Positions 17,455-27,590 are shown, numbered from the stretch's first letter. The stretch is 64,000 bases of DNA from Actinospineispora acaciae DSM 45401 (GCF_000620785.1 NZ_JIAI01000002.1:812177-876176); one strand, 5' to 3'. Notes: generated by a model from the sequence alone, not told the origin. Program-made: numbers and translations.

Positions 17455-17751
17455 TGGCTGCCTCCTCCGTCTCCGACACCGGTCTTACCCGGTGCCCTCG
17501 TGCGGGACGTCACCGCGCGTGCGCGATGCCGACACTCTTCCAGACGTTTGGCACCTGTGCACGTGTTCCCGACACAGACGCGACCTCCGTCACGGTGATG
17601 TGGCGCCTGAATCGGCGTACTGGGGCCCGCCGCGCGGCGCGGACGGCGTACGGCGGCGGGCCGCTGTCCAGGCACTCTGGCACCGTCCGTCACAGCTCGT
17701 GGCCGGTTGGTCTCCCTGGGTGGACCGTGTCCGACCATCAGGAAGGAGACG

Positions 17752-17865
17752 ATGAGCACACGATTCTCCGGCGGGCTCGCGCGTGTCCCGGCGGATCTCA
17801 CCGTGCGTCACCGTGGGCCGGCACCGGTGCCTAGGAACGTGTGGCGCCCACCGACTCGAGGGTGA
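17752..17865 (+). CDS. Possible 37-residue small protein
   Basis: A short open frame MSTRFSGGLARVPADLTVRH and 17 further residues. It starts with ATG preceded by AAGGAGACG, a very good ribosome binding site at ideal spacing in an otherwise non-coding stretch. It is basic and hydrophilic. Its 3' part overlaps the DUF7455 copy 2 gene on the opposite strand by 35 bp. It could be a genuine small protein or a chance frame; no homologue is recognised. Confidence 0.3.
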   Translation: MSTRFSGGLARVPADLTVRHRGPAPVPRNVWRPPTRG

Positions 17866-18040
17866 CCGCCGCCTGGCGCAGCCGGGCCTCGTGTGCCCGG
17901 GCGTGCTGGCCGCAGAACAAGAGCTCACCGCCGTTGGACAGGACGGCTCTGACCTTGGCCACCGCGCCGCACCTGTCGCACCGCTCGGAGACCGGGAGTG
18001 GCTGGGTTCCGCGTAGTGACGCGGCCTCGATGGCAGACAT
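17831..18040 (-). CDS. DUF7455 small zinc-binding protein (copy 2)
   Basis: A 69-residue paralogue of the protein at 17272, sharing CDRCGA, AKVRAVL, GGELLFCG and HARAHEA. Zinc ligands are Cys21, Cys24, a Cys in LFCGQH and the following His. The ATG at 18040 is preceded by GGAG at 6 nt; a longer frame to 18181 is not supported. The two copies differ most at their N-termini, suggesting an older duplication. They precede sigA, so a shared role with transcription is possible but unproven. Confidence 0.8.
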   Translation of the reverse strand: MSAIEAASLRGTQPLPVSERCDRCGAVAKVRAVLSNGGELLFCGQHARAHEARLRQAAVTLESVGATRS

Positions 18041-18263
18041 CGCGGTCTCCATTCTCTTGTATGGCGAAGTTGTACCCGAAACGTCGACGGCCAAACTTCC
18101 GCTGTTACCCCACCTTCTCGGTCGGGTTACCCCCAGCGAGAGTGTCGGGCGTTGCCGGGGCGGTTCGGGGGTGTCCTCCATCGCACCGGACCCGGGCCGG
18201 GATGGATGCTATCGGCGCAGGTCAGAAGCCTGTTCGAAGCGAATCCCGGAGGGGGAGTGCGTG

Positions 18264-18710
18264 ATGATCAGCCAGCTGCGTCGTCGGTTCGGCCAGGAGC
18301 CGGAGCGGACTCGTACGGGTGAATCCGAGGCCTGGCTCGAGGACTGCCGGCGCCGGGAGGTCACGGCGCTGTGGCGGGAGGGCTGCATCGCGGCCGGGCT
18401 CTGCGACCACATCCCGACCGCCAGCGGATGGACGTCGGCGGTGCCCCGGATCGGCACCATCGTCAGGACCGGCGACCCCACCGTGTTCACGGTCCGGCTG
18501 CGGCCCGGCCAGTTGGCAGCCGACGTGCTGGCCGCCGCGCCGCGCCTGCTGGCCGCGATGGGCATGTCCGAGCTGCGGGTCAGCGACCTGGCGCCGATGT
18601 GGGTGCGGGTGACGCTGCTGGCCGGGGCCGTGTCCCGGGCCGAGCCCGAGGGTCCCGCTCCCAGCGTGCTGCACCACCTGCGCCCGCACGGGACCCGGCT
18701 GGCGGCCTGA
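18264..18710 (+). CDS. Hypothetical protein resembling FtsK-like N-terminal domains
   Basis: A 148-residue protein. The pattern of PRIGTIVRTGDPTVFTVRLR, then LRPGQLAADVLAAAPRLLAAMGM, then LRVSDLAPMWVRVTLL recalls the domain preceding the ATPase in actinomycete FtsK/SpoIIIE-like conjugal translocases. No ATPase motif is present, so it may be a remnant or a stand-alone binding domain. GGGGGAG lies 8 nt before the ATG at 18264. It lies between two zinc-protein genes and sigA and ends in front of a strong terminator. Confidence 0.6.
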   Translation: MISQLRRRFGQEPERTRTGESEAWLEDCRRREVTALWREGCIAAGLCDHIPTASGWTSAVPRIGTIVRTGDPTVFTVRLRPGQLAADVLAAAPRLLAAMGMSELRVSDLAPMWVRVTLLAGAVSRAEPEGPAPSVLHHLRPHGTRLAA

Positions 18711-18718
18711 GACGACGC

Positions 18719-18751
18719 GGGCCTCCGAGCCGGGGTGCGGCTCGGAGGCCC
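18719..18751. terminator. Bidirectional terminator before sigA
   Basis: GGGCCTCCGAGCC (18719-18731) and GGCTCGGAGGCCC (18739-18751) form a perfect 13-bp stem around a 7-nt loop. It lies between the convergent 148-residue gene and sigA. Confidence 0.85.
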
Positions 18752-18768
18752 GTATCGGGGTGTCTTGC

Positions 18769-20220
<1,452 letters not shown>

Positions 20221-20427
20221 TCCGAACTGGCCGGCTGCCCTCAGCTCCAGGGGTGCCCGTCGAGCCTGTCCGACCAATTGGCCGGTACGCCCCGGCGCGG
20301 GCACAGCGACATTGTAACGAGCACCCGGCAGACCTCGCTGGCCTCGGGCTCCGGCGCGTTGCCCCGGAGTTTCCGACAGTGGCGTCGGAAGTGCTGTGCG
20401 CGCCGGTGAATGTGCTCGAATAGCGTC

Positions 20428-21240
20428 ATGGACAGGAGCGATCCGGAGGCGTTGCGCGCGGTGGCGACGCGGCTCGCGGGCGAAGCGGCCGAGGTCGCGG
20501 CGGGGTTGCGGGCTCGGGCCATCACCCAGGTGCGGACCAAGTCCACCGACACCGACGTGGTGACCGCCGCCGACACCGAGACCGAGCGGCTGCTGCGCGG
20601 GCGGCTGGCCGAGCTGCGGCCCGGTGACGCGGTGCTGGGCGAGGAGGCCGGCATGGACGGGGCCGCTTCGCCCGCCGAGGGACAGCTGTGCTGGGTCATC
20701 GACCCGATCGACGGCACCGTCAACTACCTCTACGGCTACCCCTGGTACGCGGTGTCGGTGGCGGTCACCAGGGACGGCGCGGCGCTGGCCGGCGCGGTGG
20801 TCGAGCCGGCCTCGGGGCGGGTGTGGAGCGCGGCGGCCGGCGGTGGCGCGAGCCTGGACGGCGAGCCGCTGCGGGCGTCGGGCGCCGAGCGGCTGGACCT
20901 GGCGCTGATCGGCACCGGGTTCAGCTACCACCGGGGCCGGCGGGTCCGGCAGGGCGAGCTGGCCACCGGGCTGCTGTCCCGGGTGCGCGACATCCGGCGC
21001 GGCGGCGCGGCATCGCTGGACCTGTGCGCGGTGGCCGCCGGCTGGCTGGACGGCTACTACGAGCACGGCATCAACCCGTGGGACTGGGCGGCCGGCGCGC
21101 TGGTGGCCAGCGAGGCGGGTGCGGCCGTGCACGCGCCGGACCCGGCGGCGCCGTTCGGGGACGCGATAGTGGTGGCCGCCCCGGGCATCGACGCCCAGCT
21201 CACCGACGCGCTGTCCGAGCTGGGGGCCGGCGGGGTCTAA
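20428..21240 (+). CDS. suhB: Inositol-1-monophosphatase
   Basis: A 270-residue Mg2+-dependent phosphatase of the IMPase family. The metal-binding motifs are GEEAG (71-75), IDPIDGT (91-97) and, near the C-terminus, WDWAAG. In actinobacteria the product myo-inositol feeds phosphatidylinositol, mannosides and mycothiol. The ATG at 20428 is preferred over a GTG at 20410. It is divergent from sigA, with about 207 bp between the start codons. Confidence 0.95.
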   Translation: MDRSDPEALRAVATRLAGEAAEVAAGLRARAITQVRTKSTDTDVVTAADTETERLLRGRLAELRPGDAVLGEEAGMDGAASPAEGQLCWVIDPIDGTVNYLYGYPWYAVSVAVTRDGAALAGAVVEPASGRVWSAAAGGGASLDGEPLRASGAERLDLALIGTGFSYHRGRRVRQGELATGLLSRVRDIRRGGAASLDLCAVAAGWLDGYYEHGINPWDWAAGALVASEAGAAVHAPDPAAPFGDAIVVAAPGIDAQLTDALSELGAGGV

Positions 21241-21242
21241 GG

Positions 21243-21344
21243 CCCGCGAGTCGCGCGTTTGGGCACACTGAGTCGCGTGTTTGAGCACACGGGGGTGTGT
21301 GCTGGAACGCGCGACTCACTGTGCTGAGACGCGCGACTCGCGGG
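21243..21344. repeat. Long two-unit inverted repeat, convergent terminator
   Basis: Two arms of about 48 bp (21243-21290 and 21297-21344) pair almost completely around a 6-nt G-rich loop. The outer 16 bp are perfect. Each arm holds two related units starting GAGTCGCG and ending GCACAC. It separates suhB from the convergent cei gene. A similar element lies at 45211-45284. Confidence 0.8.
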
Positions 21345-21357
21345 GGTTGGTTGGGGG

Positions 21358-22017
21358 TCAGCAGCGGACGGCGCGGGCTTTGGCGAGGAGTTGGGGGTCT
21401 ACGGAGACGGGCTGGCCGGAGGGGGCGCTGAGCTGGCTCAGGGCGTCCTTGGCCGCCTTGCCCGCGTGGACCTCGCCGAACAGCGTGCCGACCGCCACGT
21501 CCACCGTGTCGTCGGCGCGGTTGTCCCTGATCAGCGCCAGGCAGGGGAGCACCAGGCCGATGGTGCGGGCCGCCGGGGCGCCGTTCGGGCCGTAGCGCAG
21601 GTTGCCCCGGCAGGCGAGGTTGCCGGTCGGGTAGAAGGGGTCGTTGTTCGGGTCGCCCGCCTCGGTGAAGCCGAGGTCGCCGAGCTGGCTGGCCACCAGG
21701 TTTGCCTGGCCGCGCTGCCCGCCGCCGTTGAGCACCCGGATCCGGACGGTGGTCGGGGACGCGGGCGCGACCTGGTCCAGGGCGGACGGCGGCTGCGCGA
21801 CCCCGATCTCGGGCTGGCCGGGCGGGGCCGCGCTCGGCGGCGGGCACACCGCGCCCGACGGGGCGTCCCCGGCGGTGCTCAGCACGACCGTCCAGGTGAC
21901 GACCACCAGCACGGTGAGCACGCTGACGACGACCGCCACCGGGCGCGCGCTGCGCCGCTGGTAGGGCTTCGGCTGGGGGTAGCGCGCGAGCCAGCCCCAT
22001 CGTTGCGAGGGAGGCAT
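21358..22017 (-). CDS. cei: Cei-type envelope protein with LytR C-terminal domain
   Basis: A 219-residue membrane-anchored exported protein. A basic cytoplasmic N-terminus is followed by one transmembrane helix (about residues 28-48), a Pro-rich linker and a LytR_C domain beginning TTVRIRVLNGGGQRGQANLVASQL (shown in part). It corresponds to Rv2700 (Cei), needed for cell envelope integrity in M. tuberculosis. Four extracellular cysteines include the C-terminal residue and may form disulfides. Either GTG 22020 or ATG 22017 could start translation; GAGG-type sequences upstream are weak. Confidence 0.88.
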   Translation of the reverse strand: MPPSQRWGWLARYPQPKPYQRRSARPVAVVVSVLTVLVVVTWTVVLSTAGDAPSGAVCPPPSAAPPGQPEIGVAQPPSALDQVAPASPTTVRIRVLNGGGQRGQANLVASQLGDLGFTEAGDPNNDPFYPTGNLACRGNLRYGPNGAPAARTIGLVLPCLALIRDNRADDTVDVAVGTLFGEVHAGKAAKDALSQLSAPSGQPVSVDPQLLAKARAVRC

Positions 22018-22297
22018 CACGCGGCGGGCTTTCCGGTCACAGCGAGCACCCTAATTGTGACGGCGGGCAAAGAACGGGGCGACGCGAGCTAATCGCGGTG
22101 GGTTCTGACGGATCGCTGAGCTACCCTCTGCGCCTGGCGACGCCGGCGAACCCAGGGGACGGGCGAGCGGAGGGCGGATAGCACCGCCGTTTTCACCAGG
22201 ATGAGACGCGCGTCACCCCAATGCCGGGCACAAAAGACCGGGCTGGGACGTTGTGCCGCAGCACGACAGAGAGACAGAGTTGTTGAGGGTGGGAGCA

Positions 22298-22597
22298 ATG
22301 GCGACCGACTACGACGCACCGCGCCGCAATGAGACAGATGACATGGCGGAAGACTCCCTCGAGGAGCTGAAGGCGCGTCGGAACGAAGCACAGTCCGCGG
22401 TGGTCGACGTGGATGAGTCGGACACGGCGGAGAGCTTCGAGCTGCCCGGGGCCGACCTCTCCGGCGAAGAGCTGACGGTGAAGGTACTGCCCAAGCAGGC
22501 CGACGAGTTCACCTGTTCGAGCTGTTTCCTGGTGATCCACCGCAGCCGGCTGGCTGCGCACCACAACGGGCAGCCGATCTGCATGGACTGCGCCTAG
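22298..22597 (+). CDS. DUF4193 zinc-ribbon protein
   Basis: A 99-residue acidic protein with a C-terminal zinc ribbon: CSSC (Cys73, Cys76) and CMDC (Cys95, Cys98). It matches DUF4193, present next to cei in mycobacteria (Rv2699c). GGGAG (22291-22295) precedes the ATG. The 280 bp before it contain the divergent promoters for cei and this gene. Function unknown. Confidence 0.9.
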   Translation: MATDYDAPRRNETDDMAEDSLEELKARRNEAQSAVVDVDESDTAESFELPGADLSGEELTVKVLPKQADEFTCSSCFLVIHRSRLAAHHNGQPICMDCA

Positions 22598-22641
22598 ACC
22601 GACGTGGCTGAGTCGACACGCGCCGTACGGCGTGGGTCGGG

Positions 22642-23148
22642 TCAGCCGGAACGACCGGTCCGGAGGCACCGCAGGAGTGCCTCCGGGCGGCGGGCGCTGA
22701 AGATCCAGTACGGCGTTGGGTCGGCTGGGTCGTTCAGCGTCACGCGCACCATCGAACCTATCCACGGGCGGTGCAGCACATAGGCCGACGGGTCCAGCTC
22801 GGGACCCAGCGCCACCTGCTTGTCCTTGGCGGGGACCACCGACGCATCGGCGATGAACCGGGCGGGCAGCCGCGCCGGCCCGACCCTCAGCAGTTGCTCG
22901 CCGTCCCGCCGCTCGGTCAGCGTGATCCGAACCCGGCCGAGCCGCAGCAGCGCCGTCGCCAGCAGCGGCACCATCACCAGCACCGGTATCCAGGCCGGCA
23001 CCCCGGGATGGCCGAGGCGGACGCTGACCTCGATCAACGCGATCACCGCGAACCCGGCCGGCCACCACCACCAGGGCACCGACAACCGTTCGTCGAACCG
23101 CGGGGCGCCGGAGGGCGCAGGCCGGGTCATGTGGCGGCGGGTGGTCAC
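22642..23148 (-). CDS. DUF3093 membrane protein
   Basis: A 168-residue protein with two closely spaced transmembrane helices near the N-terminus ([15 protein letters not shown] and [16 protein letters not shown]) and a C-terminal cytoplasmic PH-like domain. It matches DUF3093 (Rv2698 position). GTG 23148 is favoured over ATG 23130 because TACCCT stands exactly 7 nt upstream. It is divergent from dut, and the two -10 elements overlap. Confidence 0.87.
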   Translation of the reverse strand: MTTRRHMTRPAPSGAPRFDERLSVPWWWWPAGFAVIALIEVSVRLGHPGVPAWIPVLVMVPLLATALLRLGRVRITLTERRDGEQLLRVGPARLPARFIADASVVPAKDKQVALGPELDPSAYVLHRPWIGSMVRVTLNDPADPTPYWIFSARRPEALLRCLRTGRSG

Positions 23149-23155
23149 TCGGCTC

Positions 23156-23165
23156 AGGGTAACGT
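23156..23165. promoter_or_regulatory. Back-to-back -10 elements of the DUF3093 gene and dut
   Basis: The sequence AGGGTAACGT reads TACCCT on the minus strand, 7 nt before the DUF3093 start. On the plus strand it reads TAACGT, 8 nt before the dut start. The two hexamers share two base pairs, so polymerases could not occupy both at once. Confidence 0.45.
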
Positions 23166-23173
23166 CGCGCGCC

Positions 23174-23701
23174 GTGGGTGAGGGCAGCGGCGTTACGGAC
23201 GGTGTACGGGTGCGGCTGACCCGGTTGGATCCGGGCGTGCCGATCCCGAGCTACGCCCATCCGGGCGATGCCGGGGCCGACCTGGTCACCGTTTGTGACA
23301 TCGAGCTGGCGCCCGGCGAGCGAGTGACAGTAGGTACCGGGGTGGCCATCGCGCTCCCCGAGGGCTTCGCCGCGTTCGTCCACCCGCGCTCCGGGCTGGC
23401 CGCGCGCTCCGGGCTGTCGGTGGTCAACACCCCTGGCACGGTGGACGCGGGGTATCGCGGCGAGATCAAGGTCTGCCTGATCAACCACGACCTTCGGGAA
23501 CCGGTGCGGCTGCGCCGGGGCGACCGGATCGCCCAGCTGATCGTGCAGCGGGTCGAGCGGGCGGTGTTCGACGAGGTGTCGGAGCTGCCCGGGTCGGTGC
23601 GCGGGGACGGGGGGTACGGCTCCACGGGGGTCGCCTCGGAATCGTCCAACGGAGCGGCGCGGCTCGCGGGGCAGGGACCGGCCGACGGCGGGGGGCGATA
23701 G
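23174..23701 (+). CDS. dut: Deoxyuridine triphosphatase
   Basis: A 175-residue trimeric dUTPase removing dUTP and supplying dUMP for thymidylate synthesis. Motifs in order are AGADL (33-37), PRSGLA (71-76), [11 protein letters not shown] (88-98), RGDRIAQLI (115-123) and the C-terminal arm GDGGYGSTG (144-152). The protein ends with about 23 extra residues. GTG 23174 is chosen, with a possible leaderless promoter upstream. The next gene starts at the base after its TAG, so the two are translationally linked. Confidence 0.95.
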   Translation: MGEGSGVTDGVRVRLTRLDPGVPIPSYAHPGDAGADLVTVCDIELAPGERVTVGTGVAIALPEGFAAFVHPRSGLAARSGLSVVNTPGTVDAGYRGEIKVCLINHDLREPVRLRRGDRIAQLIVQRVERAVFDEVSELPGSVRGDGGYGSTGVASESSNGAARLAGQGPADGGGR

Positions 23702-25648
23702 GTGTTCGGACGCGCCCGCCAGGAACCTGACGATCTCGAAGACCTACCACCCGTCGAACCGAGGCGACCGATCGGCGACCGTCGCAGATCGGCGGATACC
23801 GGCCCGTTCGACGCGGACGAGCCGGGCGCCTCCACGGTGGACGGTGGCCTGGACTTCGGTTCGCTGCGGGTGCCGATGCCGGCCCGGGCGCAGTTGCAGG
23901 TCGAGCAGGGCGCCGGAGAGCTGCTGCGGGCGGTGCACGTGCTGGTGCCGTCCGGCCGGGTGAGCCTGAGCGCGCTCGCCGCGCCCCGGTCGGCGCCGCT
24001 GTGGCGCGGGCTGTCCCAGGAGATCGCGGACTCGCTGGCCAAGGACGGCGCCAGGGTGCGGTCGGAATGGGGGGAGTGGGGCCGGGAGGTCCAGGCCGGG
24101 TCGAACGGGGCGCTGTCCCGGTTCATCGGGGTGGACGGGCCGCGCTGGATGCTCTACGGGGTGGCCACCGGGCCCGCCGACGGCGCCGACGAGCTGGCCG
24201 ACGCGCTGCGGGAGATGATCAGGGGCACGGTCGTGACCAGGGGGCCCGACCCGTTGCCGGTCAAGACGGTGTTGCCGCTGCGGCTGCCCGAGCACCTGGA
24301 GGAGCGCGTCGAGCAGGCCAGGGAGCAGTCCCGGCAGCCCTCGGTCCCCGAGCCCGCGCCGCTCTCGCCGTCTGTGCCGTCCGCGCCGCCCGGGCCGCCC
24401 GCCCAGGCGGAGCCGTCGCGCCCGGTGGGCCGTCCCCCGGCGCCGCCCCCGTCCGCGCCGGGGCAACCGGCCGCGTCGGGCCGGCCGGCGCGGATCGGGT
24501 GGCCGGGCGAGCCGGCTTCGCCTCCCGCGCCTCAGGGGCCGCCGGGTCGGTCGCCCGCCGCGCCGCCGGCCGCCGCGCGCCTGGGGGCACCCCCGCCGTC
24601 CGCGCCTCCGAGGTGGCAGCCGTCCGCCCCGCCACCGAGCCGGCCCGGTGATCCGTTCGCGGGTTCGCCGACCAGGGGCATGCCACCCCAGGCCGGGCCG
24701 CCGGCCGGTTCGTCGCCCGGCCCACGGCGCATGGGGCTGCCGCCCATCCCGACGGCCGGGCCGTTGGACACCAACGGGACGCCCATGCCGCCTCCCGACG
24801 CGACGTGGACGTTCGCGAGGCCGGTCGTCAGCGCCGACCAGGTGGCCCAGCAGCCGGCCTGGGCGCAGCTCAGCGACGCGCCGGCGTTCTGGCCGGAGGC
24901 CTCGCCGGCGCGTCGGCCGGGACAGCCACCTGGCCGGCCGGGACACGTCTCGCCCGGCCTCGGACACCCCCCGCCCGGTCCGGGTCGCGGCCCCCGCGGT
25001 CCGGAGTACCCGCCACCCCGGCCGGCGCACGGACCCGGACCTTTCCCGCCCCCCGGGCCGGAGCGGGCGTTCCGGGGGCCGGAACGGCCCTTCGACAGGC
25101 CGGACTTTCCGCCGCCCGGGCCGGACTTCCCACGGTCGGGCGCGGACTTTCCGCGAGGCGAGCCCGACCATCTTTCGGCAGGTTCGGACTTCCCGTCGGT
25201 CATGTCGGACTTTCCATACCCCGGCGCCGATTTCCCACCGCCCGCGCCAGACCATCTCCCGGCTCGGCGCGACAACCCCCCGCCCTGGGCCAATGAACCC
25301 CCACCCTGGGCAAACGAACCCCCGCCGTGGGCCGATCACTCCCCGTCGTGGCCCGAGCACCGCTCGCACGGCACACCCCCGCCCGAATATCCACGGTGGG
25401 ACCACCAGCCGCCTCGGCCGGAGCTCCCGCCGCCCGGGCCGAGCCACTCGTCGTCGGCGCCGCCCCCGCCCGAGCGCGGGCACTACGACCCCGGGCAGGA
25501 GCCCAGGCCCAGCGAACCCAGGAAGCGCGCCGAGCCGAGCCTGCTCGACTCCACCGACGCCCTGCACATGGCGCTGACCACGGACGTGGCGGTCACCCAG
25601 GACCGGCTGCCCCGGGTGGAGCGGCGACGGCGCCACCGCGAACCCTGA
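23702..25648 (+). CDS. DUF3710 protein with long Pro/Gly-rich tail
   Basis: A 648-residue protein. The N-terminal 200 residues match DUF3710, which usually makes up most of a protein of about 250 residues (Rv2696c position). Residues of about 205-605 are a low-complexity region rich in Pro, Gly, Arg and Ser with degenerate repeats: PDFPPPGPDFP-type units and three PPPWANE-type units near residue 520-540. The last 40 residues (DSTDALHMALTTDVAVTQDR) look like the usual conserved C-terminus, so the disordered part is an internal expansion. The function is unknown; the tail suggests scaffold behaviour or binding to many partners. The gene starts directly after dut. Confidence 0.88.
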   Translation: MFGRARQEPDDLEDLPPVEPRRPIGDRRRSADTGPFDADEPGASTVDGGLDFGSLRVPMPARAQLQVEQGAGELLRAVHVLVPSGRVSLSALAAPRSAPLWRGLSQEIADSLAKDGARVRSEWGEWGREVQAGSNGALSRFIGVDGPRWMLYGVATGPADGADELADALREMIRGTVVTRGPDPLPVKTVLPLRLPEHLEERVEQAREQSRQPSVPEPAPLSPSVPSAPPGPPAQAEPSRPVGRPPAPPPSAPGQPAASGRPARIGWPGEPASPPAPQGPPGRSPAAPPAAARLGAPPPSAPPRWQPSAPPPSRPGDPFAGSPTRGMPPQAGPPAGSSPGPRRMGLPPIPTAGPLDTNGTPMPPPDATWTFARPVVSADQVAQQPAWAQLSDAPAFWPEASPARRPGQPPGRPGHVSPGLGHPPPGPGRGPRGPEYPPPRPAHGPGPFPPPGPERAFRGPERPFDRPDFPPPGPDFPRSGADFPRGEPDHLSAGSDFPSVMSDFPYPGADFPPPAPDHLPARRDNPPPWANEPPPWANEPPPWADHSPSWPEHRSHGTPPPEYPRWDHQPPRPELPPPGPSHSSSAPPPPERGHYDPGQEPRPSEPRKRAEPSLLDSTDALHMALTTDVAVTQDRLPRVERRRRHREP

Positions 25649-25657
25649 CCGGTCCCG

Positions 25658-26386
25658 TCAGGCGAGCGCGCGGGCTCGCAGCCAGGCCAGTACCGAGGCG
25701 CGGCCGATGCTCGCCCGGTCCCGGCCCAGCGCCGCCAGCGTGCTGGTGACCAGCGCGGACCGGGGCGTCAGGTCATGCCAGTGCTGGGCCACCGCCAGCG
25801 GGTGCACCGGGTCGTCCCGCAGCCCGGCCAGGCCGACCGGCACCCGCAGCCCGGCCAGCTCGGCCTCGGTCGGCCCCACGGCGGCCGCCGCCGCCTCCAG
25901 CGAGCAGGCCAACCCGTCGCCGTGGCGCCGCCACGCCCTGGCCAGCTCGGTACCCAGCCATTCCGGCGTGCGCGCCCGGGTGGTCTCGATGGTCGCCGCC
26001 AGCCCGTCGCGCCGCAGCGCCGCCGCGCTGGCCGCCGCCGCGGTCGCCGCCGGCGCCGCTCCCGGTGGCCCGGTCCAGGCCGGCAGCGCCAGCAGCAGCC
26101 CGGCCAGCCGAAGCCCGCTCGACGACGCCGCCGCCCAGCGCGCGGCCACCTGAGCGCCCAGTGACACCCCGCCGACCAGCAGCCCGTCCCCGCCCTGCGC
26201 CGCCCGGTCCAGCGCCCGCAGGTAGCCGTCCACCACGCCCACGCCGGGGCTCGGCGCGGGCGCCAGCAACGGGATGCCGAGCGCGCGCAGCGGCCCGCCG
26301 AACGCGGCGGTGACGAACACCTCGTCCGACCCGGTGCCCGGAAGCAGCACCGCGAGCCGGACCCCGGTGACGTGTGACATCGGCAT
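25658..26386 (-). CDS. Alpha/beta hydrolase family protein
   Basis: A 242-residue alpha/beta hydrolase with the oxyanion-region LLPGTGSDEVF (near residue 13), nucleophile elbow GVSLGA (about 73) and an acidic/His pair near LAGLRDDPVHPLAV. It occupies the position of mycobacterial Rv2695. The substrate is unknown. The start is ambiguous among GTG 26392, ATG 26386 and ATG 26380; CACGAT stands 7 nt before 26386. It converges on the DUF3710 gene with 9 bp between stops. Confidence 0.78.
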   Translation of the reverse strand: MPMSHVTGVRLAVLLPGTGSDEVFVTAAFGGPLRALGIPLLAPAPSPGVGVVDGYLRALDRAAQGGDGLLVGGVSLGAQVAARWAAASSSGLRLAGLLLALPAWTGPPGAAPAATAAAASAAALRRDGLAATIETTRARTPEWLGTELARAWRRHGDGLACSLEAAAAAVGPTEAELAGLRVPVGLAGLRDDPVHPLAVAQHWHDLTPRSALVTSTLAALGRDRASIGRASVLAWLRARALA

Positions 26387-26490
26387 GACCACGATCGTGC
26401 CGGAACGTTTATAGAACGGCGGCAGCGGTTACGCTGGGGGCGAGCCGGCCGGAGTGTGCCGGCTCCCCTTCGCATTCCCCGGGAGAGGGC

Positions 26491-26874
26491 ATGGGATCCA
26501 CCGACGGTGGCCTCCTGAAACGGTTCCTTCGCAAGCTCACCTCGGACGTCGAGGACCTTGACGCCGACGACCTCTCCCGAGACGCCGAGCGGTCCGGCGC
26601 GCAGAAGGCGTGCGACTGCCGCTGCGGGGACGAGGTCACCATGGTCGGTAGGCTGCGGACCGTGGAACTGAGTCCGAAGGAGGCATCCGCGACCTTGCAG
26701 GCCGAGCTCTACGACGGCACGGACGGAGACGGCGTGACGCTGATCTGGGTGGGCCGCCGGCGCATCCCCGGCATCGAGCCCGGCCGCCGGATCAAGGTGC
26801 GCGGTCGGGTGGCGGTACGCAACGGCCGCAAGGTGCTCTACAACCCCTACTACGAGCTGCGACAGGCCTCGTGA
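26491..26874 (+). CDS. OB-fold nucleic-acid-binding protein
   Basis: A 127-residue protein. An N-terminal helical segment precedes an OB fold from about residue 42 (CDCRCGDEVTMVGRLRTVEL) to the end (VRGRVAVRNGRKVLYNPYYE). It corresponds to Rv2694c. The likely role is binding single-stranded nucleic acid. GGGAGAGGGC precedes the ATG. A small hairpin (GAGCCGGC/GCCGGCTC, 26442-26465) lies in the 5' leader. The stop codon overlaps the next start in GTGA. Confidence 0.88.
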   Translation: MGSTDGGLLKRFLRKLTSDVEDLDADDLSRDAERSGAQKACDCRCGDEVTMVGRLRTVELSPKEASATLQAELYDGTDGDGVTLIWVGRRRIPGIEPGRRIKVRGRVAVRNGRKVLYNPYYELRQAS

Positions 26875-27584
26875 GCGGTCGTCACGCGCGCGGGAACGAG
26901 GCCGAGACGGCCGCCGAGCCCGAGGCCACCACGGAGCTGACCGAGCCGACTGAGCCGACTGAGCCGACCAAGGAAGCTCCCCGCGAGACGATCCTGCAGC
27001 AGCTCGGCGGGGTGTCCGGGATGATCTACTCCACGGTCCCCGTCGTGGTGTTCGCCGTGGTGTTCTCGCTCACCTCGCTGGTGCCGGCGCTGATCGCGGC
27101 GGTCGGGGTGGCGGTGGCCATCGCGGTCTGGCGGCTGGTCAGGGGCGAGCCGCTGCAACCGGCGGTGTCCGGGCTGTTCGGGGTGGGGATTGGCGCGTTC
27201 ATCGCCTACCGCACCGGGCAGGCGAAGGGCTTCTTCCTGCTCGGCATCTGGTACAGCGCGGTGCTCGCCGCCGGGTTCCTGATCTCGGTGCTGGTGCGCT
27301 GGCCGCTGGCCGGGGTGATCTGGCACGGCATCAACGGCGACGGCCAGGGCTGGCGCGCGGACAAGGACCTGCTGCGCGGGTACTCGCTGGCGACCCTGCT
27401 CTGGGCGGTGGTCTTCGGGTCGAAGTTCGCGGTGCAGAACTGGCTCTACGACACCGACCAGACCGGATGGCTGGCCTTCGCGCGCATCGCGATGGGCTAC
27501 CCGCTGGCCGGCCTGGCGCTGCTGGGCACGTTCTGGGCCGTCCAGCGCGCCCGGCGCAAGAGCGGCCAGGCGCGCCCGGCCTGA
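26871..27584 (+). CDS. DUF3159 membrane protein
   Basis: A 237-residue integral membrane protein with about five to six helices. A hydrophilic N-terminus contains the repeat TEPTEPTEPT (coding repeat gagccgact three times). It matches DUF3159 (Rv2693c position), a family with an intracellular-septation-like fold. It overlaps the OB-fold gene by GTGA and is thus in the same operon. Function unknown. Confidence 0.9.
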   Translation: MSGRHARGNEAETAAEPEATTELTEPTEPTEPTKEAPRETILQQLGGVSGMIYSTVPVVVFAVVFSLTSLVPALIAAVGVAVAIAVWRLVRGEPLQPAVSGLFGVGIGAFIAYRTGQAKGFFLLGIWYSAVLAAGFLISVLVRWPLAGVIWHGINGDGQGWRADKDLLRGYSLATLLWAVVFGSKFAVQNWLYDTDQTGWLAFARIAMGYPLAGLALLGTFWAVQRARRKSGQARPA

Positions 27585-27590
27585 GACGGG

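Noticed and set aside
14671..17598. A 975-codon open frame overlapping the helicase gene
   Set aside because: Its translation is Arg/Gly/Ala/Pro-rich without domain motifs, while the frame at 15443-17191 has complete helicase motifs. It is a high-GC shadow.
17831..18181. 116-residue version of the second DUF7455 protein
   Set aside because: The N-terminal extension has no family similarity, and the ATG at 18040 has a well-placed GGAG.
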